Assembly (NCBI RefSeq): GCF_033473495.1
Contig: NC_088937.1
Span: 496,001 to 560,000, forward strand
DNA length: 64,000 bases
DNA from: Cercospora beticola
Taxonomy: Eukaryota; Ascomycota; Dothideomycetes; Mycosphaerellales; Mycosphaerellaceae
Direction: 5' to 3'
A model generated the notes under the pieces. The model saw nothing but the letters and a program-made list of their open reading frames with translations. It was not told the origin of the DNA and did not search any database. Shown one piece after another: positions 24,428-35,813 of the stretch. A program made the translations under genes and the position numbers. The number at the start of each line of letters is the position of its first letter. Position 1 is the first letter of the stretch.

Positions 24428-25220
24428 GATGGCGGTATTTCGTGTCTCAACAGACGGACACCAACTTCTTCAATCGGTTCGTAAGCTCTGGTTAGGACTG
24501 AGGATATCCAAGGTGGTGAAAATGAAGCAAGACGGCGGAAGCTGTTGAAAAGGTAGGAAAAGAAATCCAAGCTCCAAACCTCAATGAAACCAAGCTCGCG
24601 CTCCGGAGGTCAAGCTTGCTTGCTTGCAGGTGCTTCCTGCCACAAGTATGCAACTAATCGCGCAGTCGTACGTCAACAACGTCAGGAACGGCACAAAGCA
24701 CAGCAGGAACGCCCGCTCTTCGCTATCGATAGGCCCGACCCACCTTCTACACTTCAACAAGCTTGACCGCTACAACCTCGAGCGGTGATTCGACTGGTGA
24801 GAGTAAGGCCCTAGTCACTTTCGAGACAAGCCTCGCGGAGAGAAGCTTGTTACTATCGTTCCGCAACTTCCGTGTTGAAAGTATGCACGCGTAAGCTTGC
24901 GGTGACAAAAAAGGTTGAAAGCTATCACCACACCGCGTGCGCGCGGACGGACCTTGCCGAGTTGCACATGTAGAGTGACATGTGGCTTAGAACTCTTGCT
25001 GTCAGCTTCGTGCATGCTCGTGAAATCTTCCAAATCTCATGCCACGATATTTGGTACATTTATGTGTATCACGTACTGTCTATCCGTGCGTGCCTCCCCA
25101 AAATGCATTGTGTATGCCACCCATTAAAGCATCATCACTGCATTGCTCCCATGCCATCGCGCCGCCAGATACGCTATGCACCCGCTTTTGAAAACCATCT
25201 CGTTCCCATGCAATCCTACT
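24428..25220. other. Intergenic, 793 bp, GAD promoter region
   Basis: Lies between the GAD start and the stop of the upstream Zn2Cys6 gene, both on the minus strand. It should hold the GAD promoter and the regulator's 3' end. No gene seen. Confidence 0.5.
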
Positions 25221-27861
25221 CTATATGATGTCCTGAATGCTGATGCGACTGCTTCCTGGAGCACCGTTGGCACTGCTCCCATTGCCCATGCCATTGGTGT
25301 TCGCTTGACTGTTTTGTTGCCCATTATGAGAATTAGGAGATATGCTCGGCTGAGGAGGGTGTGAGGGGTACGAAGGAGGTCCTGTACTCTGCGGAGGCTG
25401 AGGCGGCGGGTATGGCGCTTGGTGGCCGGCCGTCATCGGTGCTGGCGGAGCAGAAGGGGCTTGTTGAGGTGCCTGTGGCGGATTCGAAGGACCCTTCTGA
25501 TGCTCTTCCAATTGGCTCAGTGTTCTTTGAATATGCTCCCATCCGCCCCAGTCTCGCGCCTCTTGCTCAGTCAGAGTGCTGGTGGACAGCTGCTCTGCTG
25601 CCAGTACGGGTTTGTCCCCAGGATGCCCATTGACTACCACCTGTTGCTGGTGCACATTCATTCTCGCTTCGCTGCCAGTCCACGCCCACGAATAGTGCAT
25701 GCTGCCTTGCATGTCTCCGCTAGCATATGCCAACAGTTCTTCGTCCGTTTGGAGCTGTTGCTGATTCGCCCCGGCTCGCATCTTCTCGATAAGCTTGTCC
25801 AAGAAAAAGGCCAAATTTCTGCCGCAAGCCACATTCACCTTGCGTAAATCTCCCACGGCGACTGATACGTGTGTTAGCATCAGAGCGGCCCCAAACTCGC
25901 CTCGCAGGGTGAGGACGAGCAGACACCTCCATAGGAATACGCAGAAGAACCCTGGTGCCATGGTCCGAATCATCGACCCCCACGTCGCCAGATGTGCGGG
26001 TGACATGTAGCCTTGTTGAATCGAAGTTGCAGGATGCTGCATTGTGCGTTGAATGTAGTGTGCAGTGTCCTTTCCAATATTCGCGCACCTGTCCATCGCG
26101 TCCTGCCGATCTGCCATCCGGCAAGCGGGTGAGAGATTGTGCCGATGAAGATGAAACATTTGCACCTGCACACAGCTGGCGGCTGTGAGTAGTCTCGGAT
26201 CCAAAGGTGTCTGTGATGTGTTGACAAATGGTTCTGGCCATGATGCCACGATCGATCGGAAGTGTTCGTCACATGTAGCAAGAGTCGAAGGATTTATCGT
26301 CAGTGATTTGAGTGTTTTCTTGATTTGCGCGGTGGTCCGTGTGACCAAGATCATAGCGAGCAGGCCATTTGTGGGCGGCTGATTCGGCGGAGGCATAACG
26401 ATGCCATTCGGACGTATGAATTCATCGTCGACCGGGACCGGTTCGCTCACATCGTAGTCGTTGTCATCGATCATCAGGGGTCGGCCCAATTCCATCGAGA
26501 CAACCCTGCATTCGTTAGCACCCAGAATCAGAATACATTGCTCATGGTGGTGAAGCTTACCGATCCCAATTGTACAGACTCCACCACACACGTCTCCTCA
26601 TCTCCAGATCCATCGGCGAGTATGGGCCGTGATCTGTTTGCAAGCCGATGTCCTGTGCTATCCGCACTGCTGAACCCAACCAAACCCACGCTGCAGAGCG
26701 CAGATTGAGCTCCACAAAGTAGATGCTGACGAGCAAAGTGGACCGTACGTGATCTACCGTCAGCTCATCGCACCACGTATTCATACTCGTGATGCAGTGA
26801 TTCAAGTACTGTGCACCAGCAGATTCTTCGTTGGGATTCGTCGGTGCTGGATCGCCCAAAGTTCCGCAGGCCAGTACGGCATAGAACAGAGCAACCCAGA
26901 TATGACGCGACTGCTGGAAGCTTCCTGTTCTGTATAGATCCTCGAACTCCTGCATGAACGTGGGCATGTGCAGATGCGGCGCGTAGAGGTGTACCGAGGT
27001 GCGATAATTCGCAATCAGATGTTCAGCCACGTTCTTTGGCGGCAGAGGATGATTCGTGTGAGGGAATGTTGGTTGAGGACCAAACTGATGGTATGGTGGA
27101 GGTGGCTTGAAAATGCCTTTCCCATAAGTTCGGATATTTTGTCGGACCTCGTCGAATCCCTCCATCAACGGCGGCGAGGGTCGTCGTTCCTTGGCGAGGT
27201 GTTCTGGCAGCTGCAGCACTGGGGCGTTGGACGTGGAGGGGATCGATTGATTTCCACTTTCCTGTACCATTCCTCGGAGCTGGTTAATCTGTTGCTTGGC
27301 CATAGAAAGCTGCTTTTCCAGGTCCTGCACCTGCTTGATCGAGGACATTCTGCGGTTCGTTTCCTTGGTAAATTGACATTTGACACCACGACTCGAGCAC
27401 TCAGAGCAACTCGAGGTGTCTGTTGCATCGCACTTGACTTTGCGCTCTCGGCACGCATCGCAACTCGGGTCCTTGCGACGCTGGCGATATGCGCGCTTCT
27501 GTTGAGCTGAGAGTGCAGCGGCACTCGTATGCGCTGCAGACATGCCTGGGGTTGACAGTCCTGACTCGTTGTTCATGTACGCGTCCGGCATGAGTCCTTG
27601 GCCAGGTGGAGGTGCGGGCATGTACCCGAATTGCTGTTGATGGACACCATTCTGCGCAGGCTGCATCATCGCAGGCGAAGGAGCTCGGAACTGTTGCTGC
27701 TGTTGCTGCTGATGGTGTTCCGGTGGCGGCGGAGGGTATGGTGACCCAGTATGAGGCACCGAATTCGCGCCATGTGAGGGAGCCGACGACGGGTAGGGCG
27801 CAGGACCACGGCTGACGCTCGGCGGCTCCTGTTGTGGAGTGGGAGTATTGGAGGAATCCAT
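25221..27861 (-). CDS. Zn2Cys6 transcription factor with fungal_trans domain
   Basis: Minus-strand exons 26561-27861 and 25221-26505 give 861 residues. The 55-nt intron (GTAAGC...ATGCAG) joins YNWDR to VVSMELGRP. A Pro/Gln-rich leader with a run of seven Gln (about 51-57) precedes the zinc cluster, whose cysteines are at about 134, 137, 144, 152, 155 and 162. A heptad-like segment (about 171-200) should dimerise. The middle homology region includes PTFMQEFEDLY, RRRVWWSLYNWDR and SMELGRPLMIDD. The last 110 residues are Pro/Gln/Ser/Gly-rich, a probable activation tail. I cannot assign an orthologue or target genes. Confidence 0.92.
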
Positions 27862-30423
27862 ACTGCCGATGCCTCAAGATGAAGAAGTGATGGGATCCGA
27901 GTGAGACATGCAGGCGGGAGTGCAAGCCTCGAGGCGTGGTGGCGGAGGCTTCAGTGAAATGTTTGAAGCCTTCGCGACTCGTCTGGTGACACGTGCAGCT
28001 CTGTACGCGTGCGAGTGTGAAGAGACCAGTGGGATTTGGTCAAGAAAGTCCGGGCGCGGCAAGCCTCAGGAAGAAGCGCCGAAGTCAATGGAGGCGCCGA
28101 GGCACCACAAGCAGCAGCCAGCAAGTCGGCGACAGGACCGAGTGCTTTCCCAGTGAACAGTGAAGGAAGCGGGAGGAGCCAGCGCCAGAAAGAAGTGGCC
28201 GTGTGAAGCAAGGTGCGTTGGTCCAGGGCGCGGAAGAGGGAAAGTGTCGTCGGCTTGTGAAGAGCAGAGGTCGAGACAGAATTTCGGCAGTAGCGAGTTG
28301 GCCTAAGAAGCAGAACTAGGTCTGGCAGGCATCGTCAGAGTTAGCCGGGCACTGGCGTCCGCGTGTAATTCGTCGGCCGTCCGCACAGAACCAGGGCGGG
28401 CGGGTTGATTATTGTTGCTTGATTGTGATGATGATTGTGTCGCCCGCCGCGCTCGCCGCCAGCAGAGATCAGGAGCCAGACGCGCACAAAAGGCACGCGA
28501 TGCGCAAGGGGTCCGTCGGCAAGGATGTCCGGCTCTCACTGCGCAAACCCGCGCAGAATGCAGCGCTGCAGTCGGCAACGATATATAGATTTAGACGTCC
28601 ATGGCCAGTGGGACGGCCCAGGCCTGGCAGTACGCTGCGACCCGCGCGCGCATCGCGAACAGCAGCAGCTCCAGCGAGGGCCTGCACCTGCCTGGCAAGG
28701 GAGCAGCGCTGCATCAGCAGATGCTCGGAGACCGACCCGGCTGCCATGCAAGCGACGCACTGGTGCCAGGATGAACCGTTCTCGACTCGCGGCACCCAGC
28801 AGAGGGACGACGATCAACCGCCTGCGGCCAACCTGCCTGGTGTTGCCGAGCACCGGAGGGGGTGTACTCTGTCCATCACAGCGGCCGGTCTGCCACCCAC
28901 TGCACGCCGCCGCGTCGACACGCAGTAGCAGCAGCCCATGATGATGGTGCTCTGTGCGCTGACCTCGCCAGGCGTCCGAGGATGGAAGGCAAAGCGACGC
29001 TAGGATCCCACGCGAACGAACCGAATGCACAAGCCGCAGCCGTTGTTCTGCGCACGCTTCCAGAAGAAAGGGGCGGTTCTTCCGGTGGCCAGCAGGCCAA
29101 TCGTGGAGCTCTCATCAAACCCCCGCGAGAAGTTTGTCGTGCGAGCATCAAATGCTGAGACGCTTGCCCTCGGCTGTGCGTCCAGGGCATTCTTGACGAC
29201 GTGCATGGGCAGCAAAGGTCGCCAGCAGGGGACTCATCCGTGCCAGCTTCCAGCGCACCACCAGTGAGGCTATGCTTGTTCGAGAGACAGATCTCTGCCG
29301 GAGTAGGAAACGGCAAGTGCAGGAACACACCAGAAACATACCGTGGCTCGGCCCATGTCTCATCCTCGTAGGCAATCGGGTCTATTCCTTGTAGGGTTGC
29401 ACGCGGTGGCGACCACGCTCCACGTGAGTGGCAGCCTTTCCCATGCGCGGCCGCTCAACTCAAATCATACTTCAGTCAGACGTAACACTACATGAGCGGC
29501 GAGGAGAAGATTGTGTAGAGTTGCGTCTCTGTTCCCGATGCGTAGCAACATCAGATTCAGTCGATGAGGATGAAGGAAGCTTTGCGGCATGGATCATCAG
29601 CGTTGAGAATGCTCACAGCACGAACCGCAATTGCCGGCTCCACATTGTTTCATCTTGGTAGGGCTGCTGTTGATCACTAGCACTGTCAAATTTAGGCCGA
29701 CGGATGCACTACCCGACTTCACCTCATCGGGCTCATCTGCTCTCTGCAACTACCGACTTGGCGAGGTCGAGAGCATGCAAGGGCTCCCGTATTCAGAGAG
29801 GATTCGCCATCAGTGCAGCTCTGGTGGGGATGAAGGAAAAGATGTGTGCATGTCAGTGGATGTGGCCGAGAGAACAGCGATCCGACAAGGATCGCCCTCG
29901 GAAGCACAGGCGACGGATCCGAAAACAGCTGCAACACCGTCCGATGGTGTCCTGCAGTTGCATGAAACAGGCCGGTTACCGATCGTCTTCACGGTATTCT
30001 CCATGCATCGCGACTGGCTGGGTCGCACTTGACAGCAGATCTCACCGCGGGTGGTGCGGATGCTTCTTATGCCAAGCTGCAGAAGAGGGGCATACCGAAT
30101 ACGCTGTGCATGGCTGTCGAGTGCCCGCTTGCTACACCACAGCGCGACAGCACGGCAGCGATGTGAAGTACGACACGAGAAAAGCGCGCCAACAGACGAG
30201 TCTTGCCCCGGACGAGCATATTGACAATTGAAAGGACAACATTGATGATGTGTCCACCTATCTTCGGAGCCCGCCGAGGCTGCCAGGCCCCAATGCCATC
30301 ACACGTCCGCTGTAAAACTTCGCCAGAAAAAATGTTTGTGACATCTTGAATCGACCGCCGCGCACTACAAAGCGATCGCTGTGCTGCTCGTCATCTCACC
30401 TGTCATCTCAAACGACCATAATC
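27862..30423. other. Intergenic, 2.56 kb, divergent promoters
   Basis: Between the Zn2Cys6 regulator (minus) and adenine deaminase (plus). Around 28.3-29.2 kb it is GC-rich with overlapping open frames on both strands and no domain. This fits a long leader or promoter for the regulator better than a gene. The 60 bp before the deaminase start are pyrimidine-rich. Confidence 0.5.
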
Positions 30424-31551
30424 ATGTGCTCCCCGGAAGTCAAATCGTTCCTCAAGTCCCTGCCAAAATGCGAACACCACATGCACCTGGAGGGTGCCCT
30501 GACTCCTGAGGTGCTCTTCACATTAGCCAGCAAGAACAACATCACCTTGCCTAGCGATGATCCAGCATTCGCCTCGCCCGGGCGTCTGCTGCAGCGCTAT
30601 GACAACTTCACATCTCTAGACGACTTTCTCCATTACTATTACATTGGCATGAGCGTCCTGATCGACGCATCCGATTTCGAGAGTCTGGCATGGGACTATT
30701 TCAAACATGCGAACGCGGACGGGGTGGTTCATGCGGAGGTCAGCAAACAGTGCCCTAACTTCGATATGGCGCCTCGTGTTGGAGTTTATGCTGATTACTC
30801 GCAGCTCTTCTTCGACCCTCAGGCCCACCTGTGCCGTGGCGTATCATACGACATCATCCTCACTGGCTTCAGGGCCGCTCGAAAGCGCGCACAGACCGAA
30901 TTCGGTATTACAAGCGAGCTGATCTGCTGCTTCCTGCGCCATCTTCCTGTGCCGGAATGTCACTCCACCTTCAATCTCCCCGAGATCCAGGACAGCTTTC
31001 ATCGCGGAGATATCCTTGGCATCGGCCTCGACTCGAGCGAGAATGGGTTCCCTCCGGAGAACTTTGAGCAAATATACAAGGCTGCAACGGACCTGGGTCT
31101 TCGACGCACTGCTCATGCAGGTGAGGAAGGTCCGGCAGAGTATATCAAAAACGCCCTTGATGTTCTCGGAGTAGAACGCATCGATCATGGCATCCGACTC
31201 GCGGAGGATCTCGATCTGCTTGATCGCGTAGCCAAGTCGGGCACGCTGCTGACTGTCTGTCCCATGTCCAACGTGCTCTTGCGATGCGTGACCAAGGTTT
31301 CGGAACTGCCAATTCGGAAGTTCATTAACTCTGGAGTCAAATTCTCGATCAACTCGGATGATCCGGCTTATTTTGGCAACAACTACATCCTCGACAATTA
31401 TGTTGCGGTGCAAGAAGCCTTCGATCTTACCACCGTAGAATGGGAAACCATCTGTCGGAATGCGATTGAGGGAAGCTGGTGCTGTCGATCTCGGAAAGAC
31501 GAAATGTTGTTGAAATTGAAAGAAGTGGTAGAGGGCCTGGCTCACAGCTGA
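30424..31551 (+). CDS. AAH1: Adenine deaminase
   Basis: Exons 30424-30738 and 30805-31551 encode 353 residues, close to the yeast enzyme (347). It converts adenine to hypoxanthine in purine salvage. The 66-nt intron (GTCAGC...CTCGCAG, with a GCTGATTAC branch site) is a multiple of three without a stop. Removing it rebuilds the family motif HAE-LFFDPQAHL, while reading through adds 22 foreign residues. Zinc and catalytic residues are visible: the His-x-His in CEHHMHLEG (about 17-24), HAGEE, ERIDHG and SINSDDPAYF. The Met at 30424 is preferred. An upstream open stretch has no Met fitting the family start. Confidence 0.93.
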   Translation: MCSPEVKSFLKSLPKCEHHMHLEGALTPEVLFTLASKNNITLPSDDPAFASPGRLLQRYDNFTSLDDFLHYYYIGMSVLIDASDFESLAWDYFKHANADGVVHAEVSKQCPNFDMAPRVGVYADYSQLFFDPQAHLCRGVSYDIILTGFRAARKRAQTEFGITSELICCFLRHLPVPECHSTFNLPEIQDSFHRGDILGIGLDSSENGFPPENFEQIYKAATDLGLRRTAHAGEEGPAEYIKNALDVLGVERIDHGIRLAEDLDLLDRVAKSGTLLTVCPMSNVLLRCVTKVSELPIRKFINSGVKFSINSDDPAYFGNNYILDNYVAVQEAFDLTTVEWETICRNAIEGSWCCRSRKDEMLLKLKEVVEGLAHS

Positions 31552-34123
31552 TCTGGCTCAACAAGCTGTGAAGCTCTCCGCTGAGAATGATTGACATGCC
31601 AAGACCGCACTTCTGTCCGACCGTCACTTACCGCGGCAGCAGGAAAGTGTTCCGACGCATGGTGCTGGGTCGTTCGCTAAACGAATCCTCATGCCCGGGC
31701 AGCAGCGACGACTCATCACTTCCTCCAACACTCCCTGCAAACGAAGCGATCGACTCGATTCGAACTTCTCGTCGTTAGCGATTTCTTCCCTTCTTCCAAG
31801 GAATAATTCCAAGCTACGCTGCGGCGCTCACACCATAGTAGTGTACCGAATTGCTGGAATGATCAGTGAGCCACAGCCGCCTTACGTGAACTCTACCATA
31901 TCAAACTTCTTCCCACCAAGCCATGTCGCACACACCACCCACGCGACAAAGCGGCGGTGCTGACTCGCGCTCATGTCATCATCACAAGCTTTCAAGTCTC
32001 CAAAAGATAGCGGCACATGATGGAAAGCAATTCCGCGACGCCCCCAGCCGGCGGCAAGAACCAAGGCTTCCTGGCTGCCGATGTTGATGACGCCCAAATC
32101 TCATCTCATTATTCTCTTCACCTCATATTCCAGGCCTTGCCTGGTCATAACTCGGATAAAAGTAAGGATCAGTTTTGCCAGAACGTAGCTTACCATGTGC
32201 TTCGCCGAACAAATAATACAACACATCGGCGTTCCCCCGAGATAGTCAAGGAATCGATGCCAACAAGCCACCTTTCCGGCCGAGAATCACAAACTTGTCG
32301 CGGCTGTGGCGACTCATCAAGGAAATGCCGACTCCGCAAGCCCTAACGTTCTCCTCTCAAAGTTGATCTGCTGGTATCTGACTCGTCAAGTATGAAGCAA
32401 GCCCTAATGCGTGGGGAAGTAAAGTTGTGTGAATCTCGGACGTTCGCCGACATGAGACCTAATCAAGAGAGATGATGAGAAAAGGAGTTTCGCGGGCGAA
32501 AGCACATTCCTCTTTCCTGCGCCTGAGGCCCTGAGCATGAACGCCCCATGGGGACTATTCGGACTATGCGTGCAACGATACCACATGACCTGATAGATGA
32601 GGACGCGTCCAAACGCCCAAAAAATCCTCCGGCCGCGCGTCTCAGAAGAAGTGAAAAATTGGTTTGGTTTGGCATTTCCGCATAAATCCCGGTACTTCGA
32701 TTACAGTGACAATGGCAGTGATGACAATCATCGACTCGAACCGATCCATGTGTTCATCACCATCAGTATCTACAGCACAGTAAGCAGATCTGATGAAGAG
32801 AGTAGAGACAAGAAAGCAAGGTCCAGGCCATCATCTCTCACCATCATTATCAGCACATGCTCATGGACTGGCTTGGACCATCTACAGTGCGAACACACCA
32901 GTAGAAGTTCTAGAACTATTGGTCGAATTCCTAGTCAATGTTTGTGTGTCTGGTCGTCGGACTACGAAGCACGCCAATAGAAGTTCTCTGGGACTGTCAG
33001 GCTTTGGTGAGACCTGACTGTTGTTTGTTGTTGTGTGTTGTTCCTATTGATGACGGATCGAAGAATCAACAACCGGTTTTGATCCATGTCGTTCTTCCTC
33101 CTTGCTATCGCCGCCCTGCTCGGCCGAAGCCTGACAGCCTAAAAAGAGAGAGTGAGAGGGCTCGGAGTATGACTGTTGTTACTGTTGTTGTTGTCCAAGT
33201 CAGCACAACAAAGCAAACAAACCAGTATAGATGGGATCGTAGTCAATGGAACACTCGGTCGGTGTAATATAATAAGATTGATAGTAAGCATCTCTTCTTG
33301 GGCCGAAGCCATCGTGATGTGATGATGATGGATTGACAGACCAGGCTGTCAAGTTCTGCACTGCATAACAATAATGCATAGTTCTGATTGAATGCTACAG
33401 TTCTCACATTTGTTCTGATGAACTGCCTTCAGATTCTCATCCCGGAGAATTCTCTCTCTCTCAAATCTCTGTTCTAAATAGCACAAAACAGCAAGTGCGC
33501 ACATCAAGGCGCTCTTGATCCAAAACAAAACAGCAAGATATTCAGATAACTCAAATTTCCATCGCTGCAACGCACCAAAAAAGGTCGCCCTGTTCCCTTT
33601 GCCCCAATGCAAAAATTCCCATGCTGTCCATTTCCCGCTCAGCCAAACCCTCAGATATATTCCCTCAAATCTCAAAAGAAATGTTCCATGCGCCTGATAC
33701 GCCGCTTTGTGCTTCGCCATGATTGTTTCAGTGCTGCCGCTAATAGTCTGTCATCTTGTATGTCAGACTGTTTTGCTGCTGCGATATAAAGATGTGAAAA
33801 AATTTGTAAAGGAGAATCGTTGCAGATCATTCGCTTTGCGCGTTTGTTGCTTTTCTCGTCAAGGCCGTTGTTGTTGTTGCTCTCTCACACATTAAAAGTG
33901 TCGTGTTTGGTTTCGCAAAATTCCGTGGGTGAATCGCTCTATACAGGGTGGAACTCGCGTGCCTTCTTTCAGCCCGAGGCTGAAGCCAATCCAGTAGGGA
34001 TCGGACATTTTGTTTGTTTTCTTCATTGGTAGTGTTGTATGTTGTAATTGGAGGGGCCAGCCTCAGCGCCAGAGTCATTGGCAGGTGTCCTGAAGTACGC
34101 GCTTAGCCTTTGATCGGGGTGGA
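31552..34123. other. Intergenic between convergent genes, 2.57 kb
   Basis: Long 3' flank shared by adenine deaminase and the Upc2-like regulator. Small open frames only (for example 32017-32346 plus). The part from 32.7 to 34.0 kb is AT-rich with T/G-rich stretches. It could carry a long 3' UTR or a non-coding RNA, but I see no direct sign. Confidence 0.5.
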
Positions 34124-35813
34124 TTAGGTCCAAATCGGATTTGGCGATGGTACGAACCCTCCTCGAAATCCTCCCAGAGAATACCCGTAGATCTGCTCAT
34201 CATGTGCAGTGTAAGATTGGGGAGGGAACCCTGGTGATGGCACAGCACCCCAGCCAGACTGTATCGTGCTAAAGCTGCCCGCCGGATAGGGAACTTCCAG
34301 GTAAGAAGTGTGCGCGGCAGCCGGTTGCTGCGATACCGGGTGCAATGGGGAAGGCGCGAACGCGGGACTAATGTTCCCGATGGAAGTGTAGTTGAGCGTG
34401 TCCGGGCTCACCATCATTGGAGCGGATTGCTGCATTGCCATCTGTTGTGTCTGAACAACTCTTTCGCGAAAGTTGTGTGCCATTTGTTGTGGGAACTGCA
34501 TCAGTGAAGCAATTTCCATCGCGTTGTGGTCCATTGCCCGTTGTGATTGCATTGCATCTGTGACGCTGATGATTTGTTCCAGAGGTGGAAGTGCTATTCT
34601 CGCACAGAATGCGGGACCCAGATCCGGATAGAGAGGCTCCAGAGCGAGTGCGGTGGCATAGAAGTGGGCGAGGGTGAGCATCGCAGGGCCATGGCCACCT
34701 TGCGTCTGCAGCAATAAAGCCGGAACCCAGAATAGCCACTTCCGTAGAAGGTATACGTGGCTATATTGCTCGTCGGGTGTTTGCGCAGGGCTGGAAGCTT
34801 GCAGTCGTTGTAAGTATTGCAGCAGTTGACCCATCCAGTAGGACTCTGCTTCGTGACCCATCACAAATCTCGATAATTGTTGCGAAGCGTGCACAGTATT
34901 TGCGAGTATCGTATCCCGATCATTCTGATCCAGAGAGGGACGGCGCGACATGTATGCACCACCCCAGAGATCTTCGTCGTTGATATACTCGGCGAAAATC
35001 GACTCTTGCTTCCACGTCTGCATGGCTGAGAGCACGGATTGTATGCCGGCGCGCAAGGATGACCAGCTCTTCCTGTTAAAACAATCAGCTGAAAGCTTTC
35101 AGACACTGCCACTTGAGAACTTACCAGTCAGTCGCTTGCCAGAGTAGTAGAAGCGAGCACGCCAGTACCGCGTCTGCGTTCCGATGGGAGAAATTACCAA
35201 TGGCTTCGTGAAGCCCTCGTAATGCAACTGTGCCATGCTGAATGTGTAAATTCCTGGTCTCGTTTGATGATCGGCTCCAAGCAAGATGGTTCGCGGAAAA
35301 TGATAGAAGTGCGTGCATCACATAAGGATATGATGCGGCGAGGCTCAAGAATTTGGGTACTTTCGCGGTCCATATTGTCAGATTTGTGGTGCCTTTCAGC
35401 ATCAGATCGTGCGAGATGGCTGACAAGTGGTGTATCAGGCGTAGGTCGTTTTTCGAGTATTCGTGTGTCTGAGGTGGTGGAAAGACTTGGAGGCCAGGGA
35501 ACGGGAAGCTGCCAGTCTGTTGCCAGAGATCGATGCGGCTTTCTGTCCCAGGGGAGAAGGCTAGGTGTGTTTGCTCCGGACTCGATTGGCTCTCCACCTC
35601 TGATCCAATGGTCTCCATGTAGTCGCATCGTACCTGATGCTTGGTGCAGTTGCGGCTGTGACTGATGAGTGAGTGTGGTTTGAAATTTCCCCGTAGCACT
35701 TACCATTGTGGGAAAGTCTCATCGCATCGGATGTGCCTGCGCTTGCAAGTCTTGCACCCCTTCCGACTTTTGGTGTGACTCCTGCGGGAGGGCCCGGTTC
35801 CTTGACCTGCCAT
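34124..35813 (-). CDS. Zn2Cys6 transcription factor, Upc2/Ecm22-like
   Basis: Minus-strand exons 35704-35813, 35125-35655 and 34124-35072 give 529 residues. The zinc cluster opens the protein, with cysteines at 20, 23, 30, 37, 40 and 47 and the sequence SHTKSRKGCKTCKRRHIRCDE typical of the Upc2 (sterol-uptake regulator) group. The first intron (48 nt) interrupts the codon of the fourth cysteine, and the second (52 nt) falls after WQATDW. After a linker comes a helical fungal_trans_2-like region (LIHHLSAISHDL, LSFSANHLAW, LACSLLLLWQATDW). The C-terminal 150 residues are Gln/Pro/Ser/Tyr-rich, unlike the compact sterol-binding end of yeast Upc2. A sterol role is therefore only inferred from the DNA-binding part. 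Confidence 0.88.

Noticed and set aside
28419..28941. Overlapping open frames in the GC-rich region upstream of the Zn2Cys6 regulator
   Set aside because: Several frames on both strands are open at once because of high GC, and none shows a domain.
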